From Paraburkholderia ultramafica (lineage in GTDB: Bacteria > Pseudomonadota > Gammaproteobacteria > Burkholderiales > Burkholderiaceae), in assembly GCF_902859915.1 (NCBI RefSeq), contig NZ_CADIKK010000014.1, positions 62,001 to 126,000 on the forward strand: a stretch of DNA of 64,000 nucleotides, written 5' to 3'. Each line of letters begins with the position of its first letter. Position 1 is the first letter of the stretch. The position numbers were made by a program, and so were the translations under genes. The notes under the pieces were generated by a model. It made no database searches. It was not told where the DNA came from and saw only the letters and a list, made by a program, of their open reading frames with translations. Shown here piece after piece: positions 18,678 to 25,636 of this stretch.

Positions 18678-19001
18678 ATGGAACGAATTCCAAACCGAAG
18701 GTATGCGCCTACGTTTTCTCTTGTCCGGGCCGGGTCTGGCGACAGCAGCGGGAGCGACGATCCTCGCTTGCGTAAGCAGGTCGATGAGCTCTGTATCGCG
18801 CTCTTCGATCGCTGGTGTGAGCGCCGCGAGCTCACTGCCTTGCGCTACCTGCTGCATGTATGGCCCTTTTCCCCCGCGGCACGTCAGCCGATAAAGACCG
18901 TATCCGCTGCGCTTAGCGATCTTTCGATGTTTCACAGGGAAGTGCTGGACAACCGGGACCGGGAGCTGATTGGCTGCGTCCTTGCCTTGGCGGGCGCTTG
19001 A
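18678..19001 (+). CDS. Hypothetical small soluble protein
   Basis: 107 residues, MERIPNRRYAPTFSLVRAGS, ending DRELIGCVLALAGA. The second half looks like a real helical domain (LRKQVDELCIALFDRWCERR, then LTALRYLLHVWPF and VSAALSDLSMFHREVL). No signal peptide or TM. GGAG lies 12 bases before the ATG. No family is recognised. It is downstream of pqiC and convergent with the next TetR gene. Confidence 0.5.
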   Translation: MERIPNRRYAPTFSLVRAGSGDSSGSDDPRLRKQVDELCIALFDRWCERRELTALRYLLHVWPFSPAARQPIKTVSAALSDLSMFHREVLDNRDRELIGCVLALAGA

Positions 19002-19177
19002 AGTAAACGGCCAACCGGCGACCGGGTCATTCGGCGGCGCATCGCAGTGCCAACCGATGCGGGTATCACACGTACACTCCGGAAGCGGGATGTCCTGTGC
19101 CAACAGGACGGGGAGCGCGTTGCTGCATCATCGCGGGCCGGTGACGGCGAGGATGGTGCCATCACCATTATCCGACC

Positions 19178-19933
19178 TCAATTCGGTTCGACGGTCTCCT
19201 CCAGGACCGGCAGCGGGCGCGCTGCAATTTTCTCCGCCTCCGCGCGCTTGAGCCCGAGTGTCTGCAGCAGCACCGCTGCCGTACGCTCAGGGATGTGCTC
19301 CCCGCTAAAGCCAAGCTCCTCGAGTGCACCTGCCGCGGGTGCGCCCGGAGCGACGTAGTTCAGTTCGGTGGCAATTGCAGAGAGAACCGTGCCGCCCACC
19401 GCAAGAAATCCGATGTATGGGTCGGCGACCACGAAGCGCTTCGCGACAATACCGTTACCGATGTCGCGCAGCAGCCGCTGGCCCAGCCCGCGGCTCATCG
19501 CACGCGCTGAAAATCCTTCACGTATCAGGAAACGTCCCCATACAGGGTCGTGCCGCGCACGAAGGATTGTACGACGCACGGAGACGGCGATTACCTCGGC
19601 CGGATCGGAAAGGTCACCGGCGAGGCGATCCAGCATGTCCGCGAACTCCTCGAACACATTGTCGACAAGCGTCGCATAAATCGCCTCCTTGGATTCGAAG
19701 TGATTGTAGAAGGAGCCAAAGCCGACATCGGCGGCTTCAGTGATTTCATTGATCGCCACGCCCTCCATGCCCTTTTCGGCCATCAGCCTGAGCGCAGCGT
19801 CGAGCAGGCGGACACGCGTCTCGCGCTTGCGGCGCGCACCGCGCGGTTCGCGTTCTTCGGGAACGGCAGCCGGGGCGATTGGCGCCGCACGGGTAGGACG
19901 CTTTGCTGTCCGGCGATTCGTAGTGTTCGGCAT
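19178..19933 (-). CDS. TetR family regulator (paralog 3)
   Basis: 251 residues from ATG 19933 (MPNTTNRRTAKRPTRAAPIA), chosen because paralog 2 starts in the same way (MPN) with a similar GGA-x-CCA-x-C leader. The helix-turn-helix reads AINEITEAADVGFGSFYNHF, identical in this stretch to paralog 1. The C-terminal half contains WGRFLIREGFSARAMSRGLG. Its own promoter carries an ATAGA/TCTAT inverted repeat, suggesting autoregulation. Near-identical recognition helices among the three paralogs imply overlapping targets (inference). Confidence 0.88.
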   Translation of the reverse strand: MPNTTNRRTAKRPTRAAPIAPAAVPEEREPRGARRKRETRVRLLDAALRLMAEKGMEGVAINEITEAADVGFGSFYNHFESKEAIYATLVDNVFEEFADMLDRLAGDLSDPAEVIAVSVRRTILRARHDPVWGRFLIREGFSARAMSRGLGQRLLRDIGNGIVAKRFVVADPYIGFLAVGGTVLSAIATELNYVAPGAPAAGALEELGFSGEHIPERTAAVLLQTLGLKRAEAEKIAARPLPVLEETVEPN

Positions 19934-19960
19934 GATGGGTCCAAGTTTGATCATATCTAA

Positions 19961-19989
19961 AGTATAGATGCAAGTGTCTATTTTGACAA
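19961..19989 (-). promoter_or_regulatory. Promoter and operator of TetR paralog 3
   Basis: On the minus strand TTGTCA (complement 19984-19989), 17 bp, TATACT (complement 19961-19966). The spacer and -10 carry ATAGA (19964-19968) N8 TCTAT (19977-19981), a perfect inverted repeat in the right place for repressor binding. Confidence 0.65.
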
Positions 19990-20086
19990 AACCATCATCG
20001 ATGAATTTGATGTCGTAAGCAGCACCCGAGAGCCGGTCTAACAAAAGATCTCCCGCTCACATCAGTCGAGTACCTGTCGCCATGAT

Positions 20087-20120
20087 TGACATATAAATCA
20101 TTATTGAGTTTAATGTCACT
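20087..20120 (+). promoter_or_regulatory. Promoter of the AcrR-like gene inside a 32 bp palindrome
   Basis: TTGACA, 17 bp, TTTAAT lies within a long imperfect inverted repeat whose outer arms are TGACAT and ATGTCA, with further matches inward (AAATC/GAGTTT). A repressor dimer or tetramer here would cover the whole core promoter. The start codon is about 115 bp downstream. Confidence 0.6.
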
Positions 20121-20235
20121 ATAGGACCGTGAAACGGCCAGATCCGTTGTCGGCTGAATCATCGCGAAAGCCGTCATCTGACAATCGCGCCTATCTGGCG
20201 GCACTGCAGATCCGGCCTGACCAGTACGCTATGCC

Positions 20236-20892
20236 ATGAAAAAAGAACGCCTGACACGCGCACAGCGCAGAGAGCAGACGCGAGAATGCCTGCTTGAGGC
20301 AGCGCGGAAGATGTTCGTTAAAAAGGGCTTGGCCGCAACAAGCGTGGAGGACATTGCTGAGGCGGCTGGCTATACGCGCGGCGCGTTCTACTCAAATTTC
20401 GGCGGCAAACCGGAACTGCTGATCGAGTTGTTGCGCCGGGACGACGAAAGGGCGCGGGCGAATCTTCAGGAGATCATGAAAGAGAGCGGCACGCCCGAGG
20501 AAATGAAAGAGCGGGCCATCGTGTACTACAGCCAACATTTTCTGGAACACGAATGCTTTCCACTTTGGCTGGAGGCCACGCTACTCGCGTGCCGAGACAC
20601 GGGGTTTCAGGAGAGCATTAATGCTTTCCAGCACCAAAGGCTCGGCCAGGTCAGCGCGTACGTCCGCATGTTTTCGAAGCGCAATGAAAGGCCGTCGCCC
20701 TTGCAGGCTGACGCTTTTGCGGTTGGCTTGGTGAGCCTGTGCGATGGTGTGCAGTTCCTCAGAATGCGCTATCCGCAGATGGTGAGCGACAAGGTGATTC
20801 AGACAGTCCTTGCCGGATTTCTTTCGTCCGTATTGTGGCGACAGCCGGAAGAAAAACTCCGCGACGAACATCGCGCGGACGTGCCCGACTGA
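20236..20892 (+). CDS. TetR/AcrR family regulator (fourth, unrelated branch)
   Basis: 218 residues, starting MKKERLTRAQRREQTRECLL. The HTH region DIAEAAGYTRGAFYSNFGGK is the AcrR type (GAFY.NF), distinct from the GSFYNHF group. The C-terminal part (MKERAIVYYSQHFLEHECFP, then LLACRDTGFQESINAFQHQR) resembles the ligand domain of AcrR-like regulators of efflux or fatty-acid genes. It is divergent from TetR paralog 3. The targets are unknown; a role at its own palindromic promoter is likely. Confidence 0.88.
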   Translation: MKKERLTRAQRREQTRECLLEAARKMFVKKGLAATSVEDIAEAAGYTRGAFYSNFGGKPELLIELLRRDDERARANLQEIMKESGTPEEMKERAIVYYSQHFLEHECFPLWLEATLLACRDTGFQESINAFQHQRLGQVSAYVRMFSKRNERPSPLQADAFAVGLVSLCDGVQFLRMRYPQMVSDKVIQTVLAGFLSSVLWRQPEEKLRDEHRADVPD

Positions 20893-21180
20893 GTTCCCGG
20901 ACGTCCGATGGTCACCGCGTGCGCGGACAAGATCCGCGACCAGGGCATGGCACGATGAAGCTCAAGCGGCAACCGCCTGGGCGACGCGCCGCTATATCGT
21001 GCTCGCCTTCGTTCGTCAGAACCCGAAAGGCGCGGGTGCGTAAAGCCTCGCTGCAGGCAGCCAGGCTTTACGCGCCTGCCATTTTCAGACAGCGCACCAC
21101 ATTGCAATTCCCGATGTCCGAGACATGGCCCGATGAGCGGGGCGGCGGCCCCGTCGTTCATGCCCGTTTTCGTAGTCTCG
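20893..21180. other. Intergenic, no gene recognised
   Basis: Only short overlapping frames of poor quality. No RNA gene, repeat or terminator hairpin was recognised. Confidence 0.4.
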
Positions 21181-21187
21181 ACTCATA

Positions 21188-21247
21188 ACTGACATTAAAA
21201 TCATGTACGATCTATATCTCATGAATGACAAAAAATCGTACAATTCA
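21188..21247 (+). promoter_or_regulatory. Motif pair upstream of FlhG-like gene
   Basis: AACTGACATT is followed 40 bases later by CGTACAAT; TGTACGAT and ATCGTACA also form an inverted repeat (about 21204-21240). The same AACTGACATT/CGTACAAT pair spaced 41 bases lies upstream of the chemoreceptor gene (30718-30776). A shared regulator of the two motility-related genes is possible but unproven. Confidence 0.4.
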
Positions 21248-21356
21248 TGGGTGGATGAAGCGTCCGATTGGTGAGTCGGCGCGTCACGAATGACGGCGCG
21301 GCGGATCGCCATCGCTACTCGTGAAGTGTACGCAGGTCTCGATACGTGGGGTATCA

Positions 21357-22193
21357 GTGAAGGATCTCGTCTTGGGTCAGGCGCTCGTGTTGCGCCAGTT
21401 GCTCGCCGAAAGTGCTGCGCGTGTCATCGCTGTCACAGGCTGCTCGGAGGGGGGCGGCCGCACGGCTGCCGTTGTCAATCTCGCGATAGCGCTGACCAGA
21501 CAGGGTATGGACGTGCTCGTGGTGGACGAACGTCCTGGTGAGCGATCGGCGAGCGCGATGCTCGGCGCCATTCGCGCCGCAGGTGTGTTCGGTCCCGCGA
21601 TACATGGCACACTGCCGCGCGTGCTGGCGGTTGGCAGTCGGCGGCGGCAGTTCGCCGCGACGGGCGCCGGTTATACCGACGACGAAAACTTCCCTGGTCA
21701 CGTGGCACTCGAGAGCACTCCGGACATCGTGCTGATTGATGCCGCACTTGACGGCAACGGCGCGCTTTCGCAACTTGCGTTGCAAGCACACGACGTCGTC
21801 GTCGTCATGCACCTGTCGGCCGACGCAGTAGCAGACGCCTACGTTCGCATGAAGCGCCTGCGTCTCGCACAGGGCATCGCGGAATTCCGCCTCATTGTAA
21901 ATCTGCTTGATGGTGAAGCGGATACTCATGCTGTGCTGGAGAGCCTCGCAGGCATCGCCCGCGATTATCTGGCTGTCTCGGTTCTGAATGCGGGCTGCAT
22001 CTCAGCTGATCCGAGTATCGCGCAAGCGGTCGAGCTATCGCGTTGTGTCGTCGACGCATTTCCTGCTTCCCCGGCGGCGGGCGATTTTGCACGCCTTGCT
22101 GCCGATATGCAGTCCTGGTCGGGGCGGCCCGCAGCGTCCTGGCGGCTACCTGCAACGACGCATACGGCGTGCGGTCCAGCACAGGTCCACTAA
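21357..22193 (+). CDS. FlhG/MinD-like P-loop ATPase, deviant Walker A
   Basis: 278 residues from GTG 21357 (GGGG six bases upstream; GTG 21321 is an alternative). The start VKDLVLGQALVLRQLLAES is like the N-terminus of FlhG (YlxH), the MinD-family ATPase that controls flagellar number. The P-loop region VTGCSEGGGRTAAVVNLAIA keeps the shape of GKGGVGKT but lacks both lysines, a deviation also typical of beta-proteobacterial FlhG-like proteins. DVLVVDE and DIVLIDAA match the Walker A' and Walker B strands. No flagellar genes are next to it, so it may be a second, orphan copy. Confidence 0.7.
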   Translation: MKDLVLGQALVLRQLLAESAARVIAVTGCSEGGGRTAAVVNLAIALTRQGMDVLVVDERPGERSASAMLGAIRAAGVFGPAIHGTLPRVLAVGSRRRQFAATGAGYTDDENFPGHVALESTPDIVLIDAALDGNGALSQLALQAHDVVVVMHLSADAVADAYVRMKRLRLAQGIAEFRLIVNLLDGEADTHAVLESLAGIARDYLAVSVLNAGCISADPSIAQAVELSRCVVDAFPASPAAGDFARLAADMQSWSGRPAASWRLPATTHTACGPAQVH

Positions 22194-22252
22194 TGAATGA
22201 TATCCACACAGTATCTACACAAGTTGTCAGATAGCAGACGGGACGTTAAACG

Positions 22253-23200
22253 ATGGAATATATCGAGAGCTTGCGCCTATTCCGCACAATTGTCGAAGTC
22301 CGGAATTTCAGACGAGCTGGTGAAATGATGGGTCTCTCGGCATCAGTCGTTTCGCGGGCGATCGCATCGCTCGAAGAGCGCCTGAGGACAAGGCTATTTC
22401 ATCGCTCTACGCGGCAGTTTTCTCTGACGGAAGCCGCGGAGCGCTTTTACATTGGTTGTTGCCGCATCCTCGACGATCTCGACTGCCTGGAAGCCAGCGC
22501 GGCGGGCGACGGTCGACTGCCGACGGGCGTACTGCGACTGGTCGCACACACGACCGCGGCGTTGACGTGGCTCGCACCGCTGATTGCGTCCTTCAAACGC
22601 GAGCATCCGAACGTCACCCTGGACATCACATTGACCGAGCGGCCCGTCGATCTGACGGCTGATGGTTACGATCTGGGTATCGTCCTGCCTTTCATGCTGG
22701 CGACGGATCTGGCTGTGACGCGGCTTCTCCAGCGATTGCCACTGGTTGTTGTCACAACGGAAGCCTATCTGGGCAGGCGTCCTCGGCCTCGGCATCCGGA
22801 TGACCTCGCCGACCATGTGTTCGTCACTGTCCCTCCTTCGATGCACAAGCCATTTGTCACCTTTCGAATGGATCACGAAAACGTCGCGGTTCCGATCAAC
22901 TACGAGATTGCTTCGAATAACCCCATATTCAATCGCGATATCGTACTCGAAGGATTTGGTGTTGGCCTGCTTCCAGTCGCCCTTGTTGAGCAGGACATAA
23001 AGGCCGGAAGGCTCGTTCGCCTGCTGGAAGACTTCGAGATCGCCGATACGGCGGCAGAGGTCCGCCTGGCATACATTGGACGCGCACTGTTGCCCGCGAA
23101 GGTTAGGGCGTTTATCGACCATACCGCAGAGTTTTTCGAACAGGGCATGGAAGCTTCCGCCGCTGCTCGTCAGGTGGCGACGCATTACTGCCGCATATAA
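22253..23200 (+). CDS. LysR family transcriptional regulator
   Basis: 315 residues. The N-terminal winged HTH (SLRLFRTIVEVRNFRRAGEM, then SASVVSRAIASLEERLRTRL and FHRSTRQFSLTEAAERFY) is typical of the AaeR/DmlR-like branch. The C-terminal effector domain (LPTGVLRLVAHTTAALTWLA, then FGVGLLPVALVEQDIKAGRL) has the usual two-lobed type. It starts 59 bp after the FlhG-like gene. No divergent target gene is present, so the regulon is unknown. Confidence 0.9.
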   Translation: MEYIESLRLFRTIVEVRNFRRAGEMMGLSASVVSRAIASLEERLRTRLFHRSTRQFSLTEAAERFYIGCCRILDDLDCLEASAAGDGRLPTGVLRLVAHTTAALTWLAPLIASFKREHPNVTLDITLTERPVDLTADGYDLGIVLPFMLATDLAVTRLLQRLPLVVVTTEAYLGRRPRPRHPDDLADHVFVTVPPSMHKPFVTFRMDHENVAVPINYEIASNNPIFNRDIVLEGFGVGLLPVALVEQDIKAGRLVRLLEDFEIADTAAEVRLAYIGRALLPAKVRAFIDHTAEFFEQGMEASAAARQVATHYCRI

Positions 23201-23442
23201 ACAACGTTTTCCGGACGACGCGTGCCAAAAGATACAACTAACGAAACACGTCCTGGGGCGAGATATTTGCCAGAGTGGCCCTCAGACGCTACTGCCATGT
23301 CGTGAGAAGGCCGCCTTCGCGGTGGTTGCGTGGGCACCACGACGTAGCCATCCGGGCTATGTTCGACGAAGCGGCTCCGCAATGCGTCGGTGATGCGAAT
23401 GCGCGAAGGTGCGCCAGTTGTGGTTTGTTCGTATGCGGTCAT
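23185..23442 (-). CDS. Hypothetical small protein with a shortened relative at 30.6 kb
   Basis: 85 residues, MTAYEQTTTGAPSRIRITDA, ending in a region with VVVPTQPPRRRPSHDMA. A related minus-strand frame at 30576-30716 reads EQTT directly followed by MVPTQTPRMRTETHGIA, as if the middle third had been deleted. The shared segment is the only support for coding; no ribosome site is clear and the 3' end overlaps the LysR gene end. It could also be a repeated non-coding element. Confidence 0.3.
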   Translation of the reverse strand: MTAYEQTTTGAPSRIRITDALRSRFVEHSPDGYVVVPTQPPRRRPSHDMAVASEGHSGKYLAPGRVSLVVSFGTRRPENVVYMRQ

Positions 23443-23571
23443 TCATCGACGTCTCTGGGAGTCACTTCCGAGTGCGCGTGGATTGTGATAGCGACGGTGA
23501 TCAGCGGAGATTGACAGGCATCTTTCCGGGTAGTAGCGCGTCGTAGTCGTCGACGGTCTTCGCGAGCCGAA

Positions 23572-23610
23572 GTGTAAGCGACTCGTCCCTACATTATCGA
23601 ACGCTTACAC
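23572..23610. terminator. 9 bp inverted repeat
   Basis: GTGTAAGCG (23572-23580) and CGCTTACAC (23602-23610) with a 21-base loop, lying 11 bp after the end of the minus-strand NTF2-like gene. It is probably a transcription terminator or mRNA-stabilising hairpin for that gene. Confidence 0.45.
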
Positions 23611-23621
23611 ATCACATGTCC

Positions 23622-24107
23622 TTACTGCGGCATCATCGACGAGTGGTGATTGAGGATCTTCCAATTACCATCGACCTTTTGGTACACGTAGGTATAGCGC
23701 GCCTGCACCTTTTGATGCGTTCCATTTTTGATCAGATCGAACGTGTACACACCCGTGTCCAGCGCGGCGCTGTCGCCTAGCAAACGGATCTCGCGGACGT
23801 TGATTGTCCCCTGCGGCTTCATTTTCAGAAACTTGACAAAGTAGTCTCTGATACCGTCCGTAGTTGTGCGAACCTCGTTAGATACCGTGGGTTCGAGCAC
23901 GGCATTGGGCGCGTACAACTTTGTAACGGTATCGGCGTCGCCAGTTGCAAGCGCGGCATTCCAGCGGTCGAACAGCGAAGCGATCTCACTTTCACGCGGA
24001 GCGGCTGGGGCCGTCGCGATCTCGTGGTAAACCTTAGGTACCTGGACGTCGTTTGCGAAGGCGACGGAACTGAAAACGAATGCAGCGGCGATCAGAATCT
24101 TTTTCAT
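23622..24107 (-). CDS. Exported SgcJ/EcaC-type NTF2-like protein
   Basis: 161 residues. MKKILIAAAFVFSSVAFAND is a clear Sec signal. The mature part is a cone-shaped NTF2/SnoaL fold: ASLFDRWNAALATGDADTVT, YAPNAVLEPTVSN, then the beta-sheet segment ALDTGVYTFDLIKNGTHQKV and a C-terminal WKILNHHSS. Proteins of this type (SgcJ/EcaC, CaMKII association-like) are often exported; the role is unknown. The C-terminal WxIxxHHSS is conserved in the family. Confidence 0.8.
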   Translation of the reverse strand: MKKILIAAAFVFSSVAFANDVQVPKVYHEIATAPAAPRESEIASLFDRWNAALATGDADTVTKLYAPNAVLEPTVSNEVRTTTDGIRDYFVKFLKMKPQGTINVREIRLLGDSAALDTGVYTFDLIKNGTHQKVQARYTYVYQKVDGNWKILNHHSSMMPQ

Positions 24108-24227
24108 TTTTGGTAGCGACTAGTTTGGTTTGGTGAGGCGTAGTGGGCGTCGATGACTAAAACGCAGTAGCCGCGACAATTACCGGTCTCCCCGATATCA
24201 CTGCGCGGCGTTGCACAGCCACAGGGG

Positions 24228-24464
24228 TTATTTCGGGAGCTGGGTCGGGATTTGCGTCGACACTTGCGTCGGAAGCTGCGTCGACTCTTGTGACGGAAGC
24301 TGCGGAAGCTGCGGAAGCTGCGGCCCACCCTGTGAGAGCTGCCGCGTGGAGGGTTGGCCGGCGGATGCTTGTTGCTGGGACGACAATTGTTGCGGCAGAT
24401 TGCTTTGCGCTAGCACGGACGTGCTAGTAAGGAATGCGAATAGTGCGAGTAAGGTTGTTTTCAT
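24228..24464 (-). CDS. Small secreted Gln/Pro-rich repeat protein
   Basis: 78 residues. MKTTLLALFAFLTSTSVLAQ is a signal peptide. The mature part is almost only Q, P, S, T and L with repeats QLP-Q-LP-SQ and TQ-(V/I/L)-PTQ, and looks unstructured. Three 9 bp units (24295-24321) encode successive PQL repeats in frame, so length variation keeps the frame. Position between two other small exported genes on the same strand suggests a shared envelope role. No family is recognised. Confidence 0.55.
   Translation of the reverse strand: MKTTLLALFAFLTSTSVLAQSNLPQQLSSQQQASAGQPSTRQLSQGGPQLPQLPQLPSQESTQLPTQVSTQIPTQLPK
24295..24321. repeat. 9 bp in-frame tandem repeat x3
   Basis: GGAAGCTGC repeated three times head to tail on the plus strand, encoding repeated Pro-Gln-Leu on the minus strand. 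Confidence 0.85.
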
Positions 24465-24522
24465 TTCGGTTATCTACAGTTGGTTGTATTGACTTTGATG
24501 CGATTAGCAGCCGCTGGCTGTA

Positions 24523-24879
24523 TCAACGCGCGGACAAAGTGGTGTCGTGGCGCCAGGATGCCGTTGCGGTACTGAAGTCGACGGGTTTATCCGACACTAC
24601 GTCGTCTGGCGGAGCGAAAGCCGACGAACTTGTCACCCCGCCGTAGTTGTTGAACGCTTGTCGTTGAGCCTCCACGCGGGCCAATACCGCCTGAAAGTCC
24701 ATTGCATGTCGCGTATCGACGCTCGTGCGGTCGTGGTAGCCGACCGTTTGACGCTGAACCGGTTGCGCAAGCGCTTGCTCATGCGTTAGCGGACCATTGC
24801 TGTTAGCAAACGTGGCGGTAGAGAAGGACAAGATCGATGCCACAACAGGAACGGGGATGAAGGCCTTCGACTTTTTCAT
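24523..24879 (-). CDS. DUF4148-like small exported protein
   Basis: 118 residues from ATG 24879. MKKSKAFIPVPVVASILSFS is a signal peptide, followed by NSNGPLTHEQALAQ, then VLARVEAQRQAFNNYGG. The LT-x-EQ motif just after cleavage and the later helix with ARVEAQRQ are the layout of DUF4148, a Burkholderiales family of small periplasmic proteins; a clearer member is at 29187. ATG 24879 is preferred over upstream starts because it opens the signal directly. Function unknown. Confidence 0.6.
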   Translation of the reverse strand: MKKSKAFIPVPVVASILSFSTATFANSNGPLTHEQALAQPVQRQTVGYHDRTSVDTRHAMDFQAVLARVEAQRQAFNNYGGVTSSSAFAPPDDVVSDKPVDFSTATASWRHDTTLSAR

Positions 24880-25183
24880 GATCAGACTCCATATCAAGCG
24901 TCGTACGCAGGAGACGCGGTGTTTGTGGAACAACGGTCTGGCGAGGTCTCAAGTGCTGCTTGCCAGTTCGTTGAGGACCAGTTTAGTCGATTACCAGCTG
25001 CTTACAAGCATCCCCGAGGCAATGGATAGTTGCCGTCGCTGCAAGGTTGCAGCCGAACGGCGCTGAAGCGGTGCGCGCTTCTTTAGTGTCTCCGGCGGCG
25101 GGGCAGTGCGGACCATCTCAATGACGCGCAGCACACCCGCTCGAGCGCTGTCCGCCGCTCGTTACGCGAGCGAGATCATGTTG

Positions 25184-25230
25184 CAACTAATAATTGCGCG
25201 CGTCGAATCGCGGGCCGCTTTGCTTATACT
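25184..25230 (+). promoter_or_regulatory. Repeated palindrome plus -10 box, copy 2
   Basis: CAACTAATAATTG (25184-25196), 28 bp, TATACT (25225-25230). Identical spacing to copy 1 and copy 3. Sequence between is also similar to copy 3 (CGCGCGTCGAAT directly after the palindrome in both). Confidence 0.65.
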
Positions 25231-25273
25231 GCATCCGTCTGCCACGGACTTCTTCATTTACGCAGGATTACTT

Positions 25274-25564
25274 ATTGAGCAACAACTCACGTTCCAGATC
25301 GGACCATCGAATACGGAAGTCATTCACGAGATCGTTCAGTACGCGTTGCGCAGCGCTGCTGTGGCCTTTACCGCAAATGGGGCTATCGATGTGCCTGGCC
25401 AGGCGCTGCTCGAAGTCGAACGCCTCGTCGCGCACACGAGTGTCCTGACGCACGGAGCCATCTGCCCGCCTGCGAACTGGCCGCTAATCAGACCGGCGGC
25501 GCACGGCACGGCGTACCGGCGACCGCGGGTGCAGCGCGAATCAATCTTTGTGAATCAATATTGA
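25274..25564 (+). CDS. Small repeated-family protein, copy 2 (ATT start?)
   Basis: Alignment with copies 1 and 3 places the start at ATT 25274, where the others have ATG, with GGATTA upstream as in copy 3. From there: IEQQLTFQIGPSNTEVIHEI, then VQYALRSAA and AIDVPGQALLEVERLVA. The homology ends near the Val-Ala; an additional ~35 unrelated residues lead to the stop at 25564. Either translation uses a rare ATT codon or the copy has lost its start. The core is otherwise intact. Function unknown. Confidence 0.35.
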   Translation: MEQQLTFQIGPSNTEVIHEIVQYALRSAAVAFTANGAIDVPGQALLEVERLVAHTSVLTHGAICPPANWPLIRPAAHGTAYRRPRVQRESIFVNQY

Positions 25565-25596
25565 CTTAGAAAGCGTAAATGATAATATTATCATTT
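25561..25596 (+). promoter_or_regulatory. Promoter with perfect 20 bp palindrome over the -10 box
   Basis: TTGACT (25561-25566), 16 bp, TAATAT (25583-25588). AAATGATAATATTATCATTT (25577-25596) is a perfect palindrome centred on the -10 box. It precedes the large MscS-type channel gene. It shares hexamers, spacer length and palindrome core with the promoter at 4535. Confidence 0.75.
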
Positions 25597-25636
25597 ATCG
25601 GCCAGTCCGCGAGATTGCTGTAGGCGAGTCGCCGCA

